Shown here: in pieces, positions 28,938 to 38,679 of the stretch | Layout of the letters: each line of letters starts with the position of its first letter | Position numbering within the stretch: the stretch's first letter is position 1 | Assembly (NCBI RefSeq): GCF_963378095.1 | Contig: NZ_OY726397.1 | Location: forward strand, 3,410,001-3,474,000 | Length of the DNA stretch: 64,000 nucleotides | Reading direction: 5' to 3' | From: Mycolicibacterium sp. MU0053 | GTDB taxonomy: Bacteria; Actinomycetota; Actinomycetes; Mycobacteriales; Mycobacteriaceae | Program-made: the position numbers and the translations under genes | The notes under the pieces: model-generated | Databases searched by the model: none | The model's input: only the letters and a program-made list of their open reading frames with translations | What the model was told of the DNA's origin: nothing

Positions 28938-29630
28938 TCAGGCCTGATCCAGCGCAGTCCACGCCGTCGCGGCCGCCTTCTGCTCGGCTTCCTTCTTCGA
29001 GCGACCCACCCCGGCGCCGTATTCGACGTCCATCACCACCACGGTGGCGGTGAACTGCTTGTCGTGGTCGGGACCGGTCGCGGTGACCAGATAGGTCGGG
29101 GCGCCCAACCCGCGCGCGGCGGTCAGTTCCTGCAGGCTGGTCTTCCAATCCAGGCCGGCTCCCAAGGTCGGCGCGGTGTCGAGCAGCGGCCCGAACAGGC
29201 GCAGGATGACCTCCCGGGCCACCTCGATGCCGTGCTCTAGATAGACCGCCCCCAGCAGCGACTCCATTCCGTCGGCCAGGATGCTGGACTTGTTCGCGCC
29301 GCCGGTGTTCATCTCGCCGCGGCCCAGCAGCAGGTGCGCCCCCAGCCCGCCCTCGACCAGCCCGCGCGCGACGTCGGCCAGCGCATGGGTGTTCACGACC
29401 GAGGCGCGCAGCTTGGCGAGGTCGCCTTCGGCGCGGTCGGCGTGCCGGTGGAACAACTCGTCGGTGATGGTCAGCCCCAACACCGCGTCACCCAGGAACT
29501 CGAGCCGTTCATTGGTGGGCAGGCCACCGTGCTCGTAGGCGTAGCTGCGGTGCGTCAACGCCAGCGTGAGCAGTTCCTCGGGCAGTTCCACCCCGAGCGC
29601 ATCGAGCAGCGGCTGCGTGGATTCAGTCAT
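28938..29630 (-). CDS. rnc: Ribonuclease III
   Basis: This 230-residue RNase III cuts double-stranded RNA in rRNA and mRNA processing. The signature '[14 protein letters not shown]' is at about 40-53, the second catalytic acidic cluster is '[16 protein letters not shown]', and a C-terminal dsRNA-binding domain ends '[18 protein letters not shown]'. It overlaps the DUF177 gene by eight bases and is followed by fpg. Confidence 0.97.
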   Translation of the reverse strand: MTESTQPLLDALGVELPEELLTLALTHRSYAYEHGGLPTNERLEFLGDAVLGLTITDELFHRHADRAEGDLAKLRASVVNTHALADVARGLVEGGLGAHLLLGRGEMNTGGANKSSILADGMESLLGAVYLEHGIEVAREVILRLFGPLLDTAPTLGAGLDWKTSLQELTAARGLGAPTYLVTATGPDHDKQFTATVVVMDVEYGAGVGRSKKEAEQKAAATAWTALDQA

Positions 29631-30210
29631 CCTGGGCCCGCGTCGTATCCGCGACCTCCAGATCGGCGAGCTTGGCCCACCGCGGGTCGATCACCTCATG
29701 GGAGTGGCCGGGCTCGGCGTCGGCCAGCGCGACTCCGCAGTGCTGGCACAACCCGGGACAGTCCGGCGAGCAGACGGGCGACAGCGGCAACTCCAGGCCG
29801 ACCGCATCGACGATCGGCTGCTCGAGGTCCACCGTGTCATCGACGACGCGGCCGACCTCGTCCTCCTCGGTGGTCTCCTCGGTCGCGCTGTCCGGATAGG
29901 CGAACAATTCGGTCAGGTCGATGCTCACGGTGCCGGTGATCGGCGTCAGGCAGCGCGAACACACACCGACGGTGGGCGCGCTGACCGTGCCGGTCACCAG
30001 GACGCCCTCCGACACCGACTCCAGGCGCAGGTCGAGTTCCACCGGGGCGTCCTTGTCGATGGCGACAAGATCCAACCCGATCCGCGATGGGGAGGCGACC
30101 GTCTCGGTCACGGTGGTCATCGAACCGGGGCGCCGTCCCAACCGGGACACGTCCAAAGCCAGCACCGAGCGTGGGTTCCGCCGCGTTGCCCCTGCTCGTG
30201 TTCTTGACAT
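29623..30210 (-). CDS. YceD/DUF177 family protein
   Basis: A 195-residue DUF177 protein, linked to 23S rRNA/50S biogenesis in other bacteria and plants. '[15 protein letters not shown]' and '[11 protein letters not shown]' are family signatures. Cysteines at 84, 87, 147, 151, 155 and 158 (CSRC, CSPDC, CQHC) look like a metal site. rpmF, the usual downstream neighbour elsewhere, is missing; rnc follows directly. A TAGAAT lies eight bases before the ATG. Confidence 0.9.
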   Translation of the reverse strand: MSRTRAGATRRNPRSVLALDVSRLGRRPGSMTTVTETVASPSRIGLDLVAIDKDAPVELDLRLESVSEGVLVTGTVSAPTVGVCSRCLTPITGTVSIDLTELFAYPDSATEETTEEDEVGRVVDDTVDLEQPIVDAVGLELPLSPVCSPDCPGLCQHCGVALADAEPGHSHEVIDPRWAKLADLEVADTTRAQDD

Positions 30211-30218
30211 AACCCAAG

Positions 30219-30224
30219 ATTCTA
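30219..30224 (-). promoter_or_regulatory. Candidate -10 of the DUF177-rnc-fpg operon (TAGAAT), leaderless
   Basis: TAGAAT matches the actinobacterial -10 well and ends eight bases before the ATG at 30210. There is no room for a Shine-Dalgarno after a transcription start at the normal distance, so a leaderless mRNA is likely. Confidence 0.55.
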
Positions 30225-30371
30225 CTTGCGCGCGGTGACACGCCCGTTCGGCCGTGACCGCCGGTCGGAATCATCTCGATTATTACCCTCGGACGCGCCG
30301 CGGTCCGCACCCACAATGTCAGTTGGCCTGCGCTGAACAGGCGCGAGCCCAACCAACTGCGAAGGATGATC

Positions 30372-31544
30372 GTGACGGTCAAGCTGCACTGGTTCCTGCC
30401 CACCTACGGGGACAGCCGAGCAATCGTGGGCGGTGGGCACGGCACACCCGCCGGAGCCGCCCACAGCGACCGCGAGGCCACCCTCGACTACCTCGCCGCG
30501 ATCGTGCGGTCCGCCGAGACCTTCGGCTTCACCGGGGCGCTGATCCCGACCGGTGCCTGGTGCGAGGACGCCTTCATCACCGCCGCGATGCTGGCCCGCG
30601 AGACCATGTCGCTGGCGTTTCTGGTGGCGTTCCGACCGGGTCTGGTGAGCCCGACGCTGTCGGCGCAGATGGCCGCGACGTTCGCCCGGCACGCGCCCGG
30701 GCGCATCCTGCTCAACGTGGTCGTCGGCGGCGAGGCGCACGAACAGCGTTCCTTCGGCGACTACCTGGACAAGGACGGGCGCTATCAGCGCGCCGACGAG
30801 TTTCTCGACGTGGTGCGCCGGCTGTGGGCGGGCCAGACCGTCACCACCAACGGCAACCACATCTCGGTGCAGCAGGCCTCGTTGGCACTGCCGCCGAACC
30901 CGGTGCCGCCGTTGTACTTCGGCGGCAGCTCGGCGGCCGCCGGACCCGTCGCCGCCCGCCATGCAGATGTCTACCTGACCTGGGGTGAGCCGCCCGAGGC
31001 GGTGCGCGAGAAGATCGCCTGGATCAGCGCCCTCGGCGAACGGCAGGGCCGCACACTGCGGTTCGGCATCCGGCTGCACACCATCTCCCGCGACACCTCG
31101 GCCGAGGCCTGGCAGCAGGCCGATCGGCTGATCGCCGGTCTCGACGAGGACACCGTGGGCGCCACCCAGGCCGGTCTGGCCCGCAGCCAGTCCGAGGGCC
31201 AGCAGCGGATGCGGGCCCTGCACGAGTCCCACCGGGCCGCCGGCACCTGGCACGACGCGCGCAGCCTGGAGATCGCGCCCAACCTGTGGGCCGGTGTCGG
31301 TCTGGTGCGCGGCGGGGCGGGCACCGCGCTGGTCGGCAGCCACACCGAGGTGGCCGACCGGATCGCCGATTACGCCGCGATCGGGATCGACGAGTTCATC
31401 TTCTCCGGCTATCCGCACCTCGAGGAGTTGTACTGGTTCGGCGAAGGGGTCGTACCGATCCTGCGGGAGCGCGGACTGTTCGACCCGGCGGTGTCGACGC
31501 CGTCGCCGCCGGCCTCGATCCCGTTCGTGAGCGCCGCCCAGTGA
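30372..31544 (+). CDS. SsuD-like FMNH2-dependent alkanesulfonate monooxygenase
   Basis: A 390-residue luciferase-like (LLM class) monooxygenase with the SsuD pattern: 'KLHWFLPTYGDSR' at the N-terminus, 'ALIPTGAWCEDAF', 'NVVVGGEAHEQRSFGDYLDKDGRY' (in part), 'FGGSSAAAGPVAARHADVYLTW' (in part) and 'IFSGYPHLEE'. Such enzymes release sulfite from alkanesulfonates or related sulfones using FMNH2 from a separate reductase. No reductase or ssuABC transporter is in the window. The GTG at 30372 was chosen because GAAGG is six bases upstream; the ATG six bases earlier would leave no spacing. It overlaps the next gene by four bases. Confidence 0.88.
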   Translation: MTVKLHWFLPTYGDSRAIVGGGHGTPAGAAHSDREATLDYLAAIVRSAETFGFTGALIPTGAWCEDAFITAAMLARETMSLAFLVAFRPGLVSPTLSAQMAATFARHAPGRILLNVVVGGEAHEQRSFGDYLDKDGRYQRADEFLDVVRRLWAGQTVTTNGNHISVQQASLALPPNPVPPLYFGGSSAAAGPVAARHADVYLTWGEPPEAVREKIAWISALGERQGRTLRFGIRLHTISRDTSAEAWQQADRLIAGLDEDTVGATQAGLARSQSEGQQRMRALHESHRAAGTWHDARSLEIAPNLWAGVGLVRGGAGTALVGSHTEVADRIADYAAIGIDEFIFSGYPHLEELYWFGEGVVPILRERGLFDPAVSTPSPPASIPFVSAAQ

Positions 31545-32761
31545 CCACGCAGGCGGAGGCCATCCGGATCTCGTCCGTCGCCCAGGCCCTGGCGATCGCC
31601 CGCGGGCTGTCGGAGACCTACGCCGCGGGGGCCCGGGACCGCGACGCCTACCGCGACCTGCCCACCGAGCCCGTGCACGACCTCAAACGCTCTGGGTTGC
31701 TGACTCTTTCGGTGCCCGCCGAGTTCGGCGGCCTGGCCGCCCCCGCGACCGTGTTGGCCGAGGTGTTCCGGCTGCTCGCCCACGGCGATCCGTCGCTGGC
31801 GCAGATCCCGCACTCACACTTCACGTTTCTGGAGGCACTGCGGTTGCAAGGGGCGCGGTCGCAACAGTCGTTTTTCTACCGCCTCGTGCTCGACGGCGCC
31901 CTGCTGGCCAACGCGCAATCGGAACGCGGCCCGCATCCCGTCGACGTCGACACCACCACGGTGGTGCCCGGAGACCCGGGTGGTTTCCTGCTCACCGGCC
32001 GCAAGTACTACTCGACCGGCGCGCTGTTCGCCGACTGGCTGGTGGTGCGGGCGTCGCTGTCCGACGGATCGCTGGAAACCCCGACGGCGAGCACTCCCAA
32101 GGTGATTGCGTTCGTCCCGGCCGACGCCGCGGGTGTGCAGGTGGTCGACGACTGGGACGGGATGGGGCAGCGCACCACCGCCTCGGGGACCGTCACCCTC
32201 GACGATGTCGAGGTGCCGGCCGATCACGTCATCGGGTTCAGCGAGATCTTCGCCGCGCCCACGGTGTACGGTGCGCGCGCCCAGTTATGGCATGCCGCAA
32301 TCGATGTCGGCGTCGCGACCGGCGCGCTGGCCGAGGGGGTGCGACAGGCCGACCGGGCCCGGCCGCACTTCGAGGCCGGGGTGGCCACCGCGGCCGAGGA
32401 TCCCACGCTGATCAACGTGGCCGGCGAGCTGACGGTGACCGTCCGGGGCGCCCAGGCCCTGCTCGCCGAGGCCGCGCGTCAGGTCGACGCCGCGCAGGCG
32501 AACCTCACGGCGGACACCGCGGCCGCCGCCTCGATCGCGGTGGCCACCGCGAAGGTCGCCGCGGCCCGCGCGGCGCTGGAGGCGGCCGCCGTCCTGTTCG
32601 AACTCGGCGGCACCCGCAGTGCCACGACATCGGGCAATCTGTCCCGGTTTTGGCGCGATGCGCGCACCCACACGCTGCACGATGCGACGCGCTGGAAACT
32701 GCAGCACATCGGCCGCTACACGCTGTCCGGCACGCGACCGCCGCGCCACGGCCAACTCTGA
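31541..32761 (+). CDS. SfnB-like acyl-CoA dehydrogenase-family monooxygenase
   Basis: A 406-residue protein of the acyl-CoA dehydrogenase fold, flavin-dependent monooxygenase branch (SfnB/DszC-like sulfur acquisition). 'SVPAEFGGLAAPATVLAEVFRLL' (in part), 'DGALLANAQSERG', 'LTGRKYYSTGALFADW' and 'GMGQRTTASGTVTLDDV' are typical. The C-terminal helical domain has an Ala-rich stretch. SfnB-type enzymes take part in oxidation of dimethyl sulfone and related compounds. The GTG overlaps the ssuD-like stop (GTGA), so the two form one unit. It ends six bases before convergent sepIVA. The exact substrate is unknown. Confidence 0.85.
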   Translation: MTTQAEAIRISSVAQALAIARGLSETYAAGARDRDAYRDLPTEPVHDLKRSGLLTLSVPAEFGGLAAPATVLAEVFRLLAHGDPSLAQIPHSHFTFLEALRLQGARSQQSFFYRLVLDGALLANAQSERGPHPVDVDTTTVVPGDPGGFLLTGRKYYSTGALFADWLVVRASLSDGSLETPTASTPKVIAFVPADAAGVQVVDDWDGMGQRTTASGTVTLDDVEVPADHVIGFSEIFAAPTVYGARAQLWHAAIDVGVATGALAEGVRQADRARPHFEAGVATAAEDPTLINVAGELTVTVRGAQALLAEAARQVDAAQANLTADTAAAASIAVATAKVAAARAALEAAAVLFELGGTRSATTSGNLSRFWRDARTHTLHDATRWKLQHIGRYTLSGTRPPRHGQL

Positions 32762-32767
32762 GGTGAG

Positions 32768-33505
32768 CTAGCGCTGCACGTAGTCGTGCGTGCCCGCCGC
32801 CGTCCGCAACTGATGGCGGCCGCGGCTGACCGAGCGCAACGTGCCGTTGAGGTGGTCCTCGAACTCCGCGAGCTTGTTGTCGACATAGATGTCGCACTCG
32901 CCGCGCAGTCGGTCCGCCTCGGCGTGGGCCGCGTCGATCAGGCGGGTGGCCTCGGCGTTGGCCGAGGTCACCACCTCGGTCTGCGACACCAGTCGCTGCT
33001 GTTCCTTGATGCCCTCCTGAACGGCCTTGTCGTAAGACAGGTTGCCGCTCTCGACCAGGCGGTCGGCCTCGGCCTTGGCCCGGCTGATGCTGGCTTCGTA
33101 GTCCCGCTTCGCGACAGCCGAGAGGCGGTTGGCCTCCTCGCTGGCCTCCCCGACCATCCGATCGCAGTGCGCGCGCGCCTCCGCGACCATGCGGTCGGCC
33201 TGCGCCTTGGCGTCGGCCAGCAGGCGGTCGGCCTCGGCGCGGGAGTGGCCCAGCACCGAGTCGGCCTCCTGGGTCGCGGACGCGACCATGGCGTCGGCGT
33301 GCTGTTTGGCGTCGCGCAGCATGCCGTCGCGGGCGTCGAGGACGTCCTGCGCGTCATCCAGTTCGCCGGGGATGGCGTCCTTGATGTCGTCGATCAGTTC
33401 CAGGACGTCGCCGCGGGGCACCACGCAGCCGGCCGTCATCGGGACTCCGCGGGCCTCCTCGACGATGGCACCCAATTCGTCGAGAGCTTCAAATACTCGG
33501 TACAC
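32768..33505 (-). CDS. sepIVA: Septum site/cell elongation protein SepIVA
   Basis: A 245-residue DivIVA-like coiled-coil protein required for division and polar growth in mycobacteria. The N-terminal part 'MYRVFEALDELGAIVEEARG' is followed by long Ala/Glu/Asp/Arg heptad repeats (about 50-220, many 'AEADRL' and 'AKAQADRM' units). It uses a GTG start with GGAGG upstream. The length equals what I recall for M. tuberculosis Rv2927c. In that species the PDIM/PGL gene cluster begins beyond this gene; here coaD follows after 84 bp. Confidence 0.92.
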   Translation of the reverse strand: MYRVFEALDELGAIVEEARGVPMTAGCVVPRGDVLELIDDIKDAIPGELDDAQDVLDARDGMLRDAKQHADAMVASATQEADSVLGHSRAEADRLLADAKAQADRMVAEARAHCDRMVGEASEEANRLSAVAKRDYEASISRAKAEADRLVESGNLSYDKAVQEGIKEQQRLVSQTEVVTSANAEATRLIDAAHAEADRLRGECDIYVDNKLAEFEDHLNGTLRSVSRGRHQLRTAAGTHDYVQR

Positions 33506-33589
33506 GGCGCACCCTCCAGGTTGAGACGTTGTTACTAGTGTGCCTGGTGTTACGCCTGTGACAGCGTTGGTGACGTCGGTGTGTCGCGT

Positions 33590-34066
33590 TTAGCTCCGCA
33601 GTTTCTCCTGCACACGGCGGTGCACGGACTCCGGCAGCAGCGCCGACACATCACCGCCGAGGCCCGCGACCTCCTTGGCCAACGACGACGAGACGAACGA
33701 ATACTGCGGGGCGGTGGCCACGAAGAAGGTGTCGATGCCGGCGATATGCCGATTCATCTGCGCCATCTGCAGTTCGTATTCGAAGTCCGTGCCCGTCCGC
33801 AGGCCCTTCACGATCGCGGTGAGCCCGCGCTGCTTGGCGAAGTCGACCACCAGGCCGCGGCCGGACTCGACCCGCACGTTGGGCAGGTGCCGGCAGGACT
33901 CCTCGATCAGCGCGATCCGCTCCTCGAGGGTGAACATGCCCTTTTTGTTCGGGTTGACCAGGACCGCGATGACGACCTCGTCGAACTGCACCGCGGCGCG
34001 CTCGAAGACATCGAGGTGGCCCAGCGTGATGGGGTCGAACGATCCGGGGCAGACGGCGCCACTCAT
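33590..34066 (-). CDS. coaD: Phosphopantetheine adenylyltransferase
   Basis: A 158-residue nucleotidyltransferase that makes dephospho-CoA from 4'-phosphopantetheine and ATP. '[21 protein letters not shown]' (in part) carries the T/HxGH signature, and the ISSSxxK-type motif appears as '[10 protein letters not shown]'. The ATG at 34066 overlaps the rsmD stop by four bases; the longer frame upstream lies within rsmD. It is the last gene of pca-rsmD-coaD. Confidence 0.96.
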   Translation of the reverse strand: MSGAVCPGSFDPITLGHLDVFERAAVQFDEVVIAVLVNPNKKGMFTLEERIALIEESCRHLPNVRVESGRGLVVDFAKQRGLTAIVKGLRTGTDFEYELQMAQMNRHIAGIDTFFVATAPQYSFVSSSLAKEVAGLGGDVSALLPESVHRRVQEKLRS

Positions 34067-34611
34067 GGGTGACGACCGTAGCAGGCCAGCTCCAGCCGGG
34101 TGTCGCCGTATTTGCGCTCCCGCAGCAGATCCCAGCCGGCCGGCCAACTCAGTGCGCCGCCGCGGCCCCGCTCCACCACCGCCAGAGTGCCCTCGGCGAC
34201 CCAGCCGTGCTCGGTGAGACCGGCCAGCACCGCCTCGACGGCGCCGTCGGCCACGTCATAGGGCGGATCGGCGAAGATCAGGTCCACCGGCGCCGTCGCA
34301 CCGGCGGCGATCACCGCGGCCACCGTGCCGCGGCGCACCGTGGCCCCGCTCAGCTGCAGCGTCGCGATGTTGGCGGTGATCACCGCCGCGGCGCGCGCGT
34401 CGCTTTCCACGAACACCGCGCGCGACGCGCCGCGCGAGAGCGCCTCCAGACCCAACGCGCCGGATCCCGCGTACAGGTCGAGCACCGCGAGGCCGTCGAA
34501 GTCCAGGCGGGCGGCCAGCACGTTGAACAGCGACTCGCGCACCCGATCGGTGGTGGGGCGGGTTCCGCGGGACGGCACCGCGATCCGCCGGCCGCCCGCC
34601 GCGCCCGCCAC
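34063..34611 (-). CDS. rsmD: 16S rRNA (guanine966-N2)-methyltransferase
   Basis: A 182-residue (if GTG at 34611) RsmD methyltransferase, with '[18 protein letters not shown]', SAM motif '[20 protein letters not shown]' and catalytic 'FADPPYD'. The conserved N-terminus of the family (T-R-I-[IV]-x-G-x-A-G-G) continues four codons upstream, to a CTG at 34623 that overlaps the pca TGA as CTGA, where an ATG or GTG would be expected. The true start may therefore be CTG at 34623. Translationally coupled to coaD downstream. Confidence 0.93.
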   Translation of the reverse strand: MAGAAGGRRIAVPSRGTRPTTDRVRESLFNVLAARLDFDGLAVLDLYAGSGALGLEALSRGASRAVFVESDARAAAVITANIATLQLSGATVRRGTVAAVIAAGATAPVDLIFADPPYDVADGAVEAVLAGLTEHGWVAEGTLAVVERGRGGALSWPAGWDLLRERKYGDTRLELACYGRHP

Positions 34612-34619
34612 GATCCGGG

Positions 34620-37600
34620 TCAGCTGACCACCACCAGCAGATCCCCGCCCTCGACCTGGGCGGTGTCCGACACCGCAACCCGCGCCACGGTGCCCGCCTT
34701 GGGAGCGGTGATCGCGGCCTCCATCTTCATGGCCTCGATGGTGGCGACGGTCGCGCCGGCCTCGACGGTATCGCCCTCGACCACGCTGATCGTGACGACC
34801 CCGGCAAAGGGGGCGGCCACGTGGTCGGCGTTGGTGCGGTCGGCCTTCTCCGCGGCCGGCACCGCCGAGGCGATGCTGCGATCACGGATCAGCACCGGCC
34901 GCAACTGGCCGTTGAGGATGCACATCACGGTGCGCATGCCGCGCTCGTCGGCCTCGGAGATGGCCTCCAGCCCGATCAGCAGCTCGACTCCCTTTTCCAG
35001 CTTGACCCGGTGTTCCTCACCGCGACGCAGCCCGTAGAAGAACTGATTCGCGCTGAGCTGGCTGGTGTCGCCGTACTCGTCGCGGTGGGCCTCGAACTCC
35101 TTGGTGGGCCCGGGAAACAGCAACCGGTTCAACGTGGCCTGGCGTTTCGGGCCCGGCGCGGCCAGCACCTGCTCGTCCTCGGGCGACAGTTCCGGCACCG
35201 GCTTGGCCGCACCACGCCCCTCAAGAGCCTTGGTGCGCAACGGTTCCGGCCAGCCGCCGGCGGGTTCCCCGAGCTCGCCCCGCAAGAAGCCGATCACCGA
35301 ATCCGGAATGTCGTAGCGGCCCGGATCGGCCGCGAACTCATCGGCCCCGATCCCGGCGCCGACCAGCGCCAGAGCCAGATCCCCCACCACCTTGCTCGAC
35401 GGGGTCACCTTCACCAATCGGCCCAGCACGCGGTCGGCGGCCTCGTAGTTGGCCTCGATGTCCTCGAACCGGTCCCCGAGTCCCAACGCGATCGCCTGCT
35501 GGCGCAGATTGGACAGCTGCCCGCCGGGGATCTCGTGGCGGTACACCCGCCCGGTCGGGAAGGGAGGGCCGGACGCCGCAACATCGAACGGCGCGTACAT
35601 CTTTCGCAGCGCCTCCCAGTACGGCTCCAGATCGCAGACCGCATCCAGCGACAGACCGGTGTCGAAGTCGGTGTGGGCAGCGGCGGCCACGATCGAACTC
35701 AACGCCGGCTGACTCGTCGTGCCCGCCAACGGCGCGGCCGCACCGTCGACGGCGTCCGCGCCGGAATGCCAGGCCGCCACATACGTCGCCAACTGCCCGC
35801 CCGGGGTGTCATGGGTGTGCAGGTGCACCGGCAGGTCGAAGCGGGACTTCAGGGCGGCAACCAGGGTTTGGGCCGCCGGCACCCGCAGCAGGCCCGCCAT
35901 GTCCTTGATCGCCAGCACGTGCGCGCCGGCCGCCACGATCTGCTCGGCCAGGCGCAGGTAGTAGTCCAACGTGTACAGCCGCTCACCGGGGTCACTGAGA
36001 TCGCCGGTGTAGGACATCGCGACCTCGGCGACCGCGGTACCGGTCGCGCGGACCGCCTCGATCGCCGGGCGCATGGACTCCACGTTGTTCAGCGCATCGA
36101 AAATCCGGAAGATATCCACCCCGGTGGCCGTGGCCTCCTGCACGAACGCCGTGGTCACGGTGGTCGGATACGGCGTGTAGCCCACCGTGTTTCGGCCCCG
36201 CAACAGCATCTGCAGACAGATGTTCGGCATCGCCTCCCGCAACGCCGCCAGCCGCTCCCACGGGTCCTCTTTCAGGAAGCGCAGCGCCACGTCGTAGGTC
36301 GCCCCGCCCCAGCACTCCATCGACAACAACTCCGGGGTCATCCGCGCGACGTACGGCGCCACCGTCAGCAGGCCGGTGGAGCGAATCCTGGTGGCCAGCA
36401 ACGACTGATGGGCATCGCGGAACGTCGTCTCGGTAACCAGCAACGACGGCGAATCGCGCATCCAGCGCGCGAAGCCCGTCGGCCCCAACTCCACCAACCG
36501 CTGCTTGGAACCCGGCGGCGGCGGCACGGACAGGTCCAGGTCCGGCAGCTTGTCCTGCGCGTACACCTTGGACGGGCGTTCGCCGTGCGGTTGATTCACC
36601 GTCACATCGGCCAGATAGTTGAGGATCTTCGTGCCGCGATCGGCCGAGGAGCGGGCCGTCAGCAGCTGCGGACGCTCGTCGATGAATGAGGTCGTCACGC
36701 GTCCGGCCAAGAAGTCGGGATCATCCAGAACCGCTTGCAGGAACGGGATATTGGTGGACACCCCGCGAATCCGGAACTCGGCCACCGCACGCCGGGCCCG
36801 GCGCACCGCGGTCGCGAAGTCCCGGCCGCGGCAGGTCAGCTTCACCAGCATGGAGTCGAAGTGCGCACTCACGTCGGCACCGAGGTTGGTGCCGCCGTCC
36901 AACCGGATCCCGGCGCCGCCCGGTGACCGGTACGCCGTCACCCGCCCGGTGTCGGGACGGAATCCGTTGGCCGGATCCTCGGTCGTGATGCGGCACTGCA
37001 GGGCGGCCCCGTGCGTGACTATCGCGTCCTGACTCAGCCCCAGATCGCTCAGCGACTCGCCGGAGGCGATCCGCAGCTGCGCCGAGACCAGATCCACATC
37101 GGTGATCTCCTCGGTCACGGTGTGTTCCACCTGAATCCGCGGGTTCATCTCGATGAACACATGCTGACCGCGCTCGTCGAGCAGGAATTCCACCGTGCCC
37201 GCACAGGTGTAGCCGATCTGGCGCGCGAATGCCACGGCGTCGGCGCAGATCTGGTCGCGCAGCGCGGGATCGAGATTCGGCGCCGGCGCCAACTCGATGA
37301 CCTTCTGATGCCGCCGCTGCACACTGCAGTCCCGCTCGAACAGATGGATCACGTTGCCGTAGTTGTCGGCCAGGATCTGCACCTCGATGTGGCGCGGGTT
37401 GATCACCGCCTGCTCGAGAAAGACCGTCGGATCCCCGAACGCGGATTCGGCTTCCCGGGAGGCGGCGTCGATCGCATCGGCCAGATCAGCCGGATCGGCG
37501 ACCCGGCGCATACCCCGGCCACCACCACCGGCGACGGCCTTGACGAACAACGGGAACTGCATCGACTTCGCCGCCGCCAGCAACGCCTCCGGCGACGACG

Positions 37601-38012
37601 ACGGCTCCGAGGAGGCCAGCGCCGGCAGGCCGGCCTCGCGCGCGGCGGCGATCGCGCGTGACTTGTTGCCGGTCAGTTGCAGGGTTTCGGCCGACGGTCC
37701 GACGAACGTGATGCCGGCGGCAGCGCAGGCCGCGGCCAACTCCGGGTTCTCCGACAGGAAGCCATAGCCCGGATAGACCGCATCGGCGCCGGCAGCGCGC
37801 GCCGTGGACACGATCTCGTCGACCGAGAGGTACGCCCGGACCGGATGCCCGGACTCGCCGATCTGATAGGACTCGTCGGCCTTGAGCCGGTGCACCGAAT
37901 TGCGGTCCTCGTACGGATACACCGCCACGGTCCCGACCCCGAGCTCGTAGGCCGCGCGGAAGGCGCGAATCGCGATCTCGCCCCGATTCGCCACCAGTAC
38001 CTTCGATATCAC
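34620..38012 (-). CDS. pca: Pyruvate carboxylase
   Basis: A 1130-residue biotin enzyme that makes oxaloacetate from pyruvate and bicarbonate. The biotin carboxylase part (1-450) has '[14 protein letters not shown]' and '[15 protein letters not shown]'; the carboxyltransferase part (about 530-800) has '[15 protein letters not shown]' and 'AIKDMAGLL'; the C-terminal carrier domain has 'EAMKMEA' with biotinyl Lys1096. All domains are on one chain, the standard single-subunit form. It starts with GTG and is followed by rsmD and coaD in overlapping arrangement. Confidence 0.97.
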   Translation of the reverse strand: MISKVLVANRGEIAIRAFRAAYELGVGTVAVYPYEDRNSVHRLKADESYQIGESGHPVRAYLSVDEIVSTARAAGADAVYPGYGFLSENPELAAACAAAGITFVGPSAETLQLTGNKSRAIAAAREAGLPALASSEPSSSPEALLAAAKSMQFPLFVKAVAGGGGRGMRRVADPADLADAIDAASREAESAFGDPTVFLEQAVINPRHIEVQILADNYGNVIHLFERDCSVQRRHQKVIELAPAPNLDPALRDQICADAVAFARQIGYTCAGTVEFLLDERGQHVFIEMNPRIQVEHTVTEEITDVDLVSAQLRIASGESLSDLGLSQDAIVTHGAALQCRITTEDPANGFRPDTGRVTAYRSPGGAGIRLDGGTNLGADVSAHFDSMLVKLTCRGRDFATAVRRARRAVAEFRIRGVSTNIPFLQAVLDDPDFLAGRVTTSFIDERPQLLTARSSADRGTKILNYLADVTVNQPHGERPSKVYAQDKLPDLDLSVPPPPGSKQRLVELGPTGFARWMRDSPSLLVTETTFRDAHQSLLATRIRSTGLLTVAPYVARMTPELLSMECWGGATYDVALRFLKEDPWERLAALREAMPNICLQMLLRGRNTVGYTPYPTTVTTAFVQEATATGVDIFRIFDALNNVESMRPAIEAVRATGTAVAEVAMSYTGDLSDPGERLYTLDYYLRLAEQIVAAGAHVLAIKDMAGLLRVPAAQTLVAALKSRFDLPVHLHTHDTPGGQLATYVAAWHSGADAVDGAAAPLAGTTSQPALSSIVAAAAHTDFDTGLSLDAVCDLEPYWEALRKMYAPFDVAASGPPFPTGRVYRHEIPGGQLSNLRQQAIALGLGDRFEDIEANYEAADRVLGRLVKVTPSSKVVGDLALALVGAGIGADEFAADPGRYDIPDSVIGFLRGELGEPAGGWPEPLRTKALEGRGAAKPVPELSPEDEQVLAAPGPKRQATLNRLLFPGPTKEFEAHRDEYGDTSQLSANQFFYGLRRGEEHRVKLEKGVELLIGLEAISEADERGMRTVMCILNGQLRPVLIRDRSIASAVPAAEKADRTNADHVAAPFAGVVTISVVEGDTVEAGATVATIEAMKMEAAITAPKAGTVARVAVSDTAQVEGGDLLVVVS

Positions 38013-38040
38013 TGCGGCCCCTGCCTCTTTGGGATGTCGG

Positions 38041-38679
38041 TTAGATCAGCGTCGACCAGTAGTCCCAGAACCTGACCAGGCTCATCAAAAACAATGCTGT
38101 GAACCATAGCGTGACAATCGACCATCGCCACTGATAGATGACCCGCAACACCGGGTTGCCGGCCAGCGGGCGCAGCGCGACGGACGCGACGACGGCCAGC
38201 AGCGGAATGGTGACCGCCCAGACCACCATGCAGTACGGGCACAACGCGCCGATGCGGTACAGGCTCTGAAAGATCAGGTAGTGCACGAAGGCCGCACCGA
38301 GTGCGGTACCGATGGCCAGGCCCACCCAATACCATTGCGGCAAGCGAACTTTGGCAACTACCAGCACGCCGGTGACGATCACCACGGTGAACGCAATGAC
38401 CCCGATCAGCGGATTCGGGAATCCGAATGCCCCGGCCTGCGGGGTGTTCATCACCGACCCGCAGGACAGCACCGGGTTCATGTTGCACGACGGCACATAG
38501 GCCGGGTCGATCAGCAGTTCGACCTTCTCCACCATCAAGGTGAAGGAGGCCAGCAGCCCGACGAGACCGGCGAGCAGGATCCACACCGCACTCGGTCGGC
38601 CCACCGCGACGCCGGTCTGCGCCGGCTCCCGTTCGTCCGTGGCGCGGTCGACGTCCGGCGCGGTGGACTCGACGCTCAT
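38041..38679 (-). CDS. Vitamin K epoxide reductase (VKOR) family protein
   Basis: A 212-residue membrane protein with about five membrane segments. VKOR homologues reoxidise DsbA-like thiol oxidases in actinobacteria using quinone. The redox motif is 'ALCPYCMVVW' (CxxC) and the loop cysteines are in 'PSCNMNPVLSCGS'. Its ATG overlaps the stop of the DsbA-like gene by four bases; together they form a disulfide-bond system for secreted proteins. Confidence 0.93.
   Translation of the reverse strand: MSVESTAPDVDRATDEREPAQTGVAVGRPSAVWILLAGLVGLLASFTLMVEKVELLIDPAYVPSCNMNPVLSCGSVMNTPQAGAFGFPNPLIGVIAFTVVIVTGVLVVAKVRLPQWYWVGLAIGTALGAAFVHYLIFQSLYRIGALCPYCMVVWAVTIPLLAVVASVALRPLAGNPVLRVIYQWRWSIVTLWFTALFLMSLVRFWDYWSTLI

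Noticed and set aside
34821..36689. 622-codon plus-strand frame opposite pca
   Set aside because: Antisense to the carboxyltransferase region of pyruvate carboxylase; composition typical of a shadow frame.
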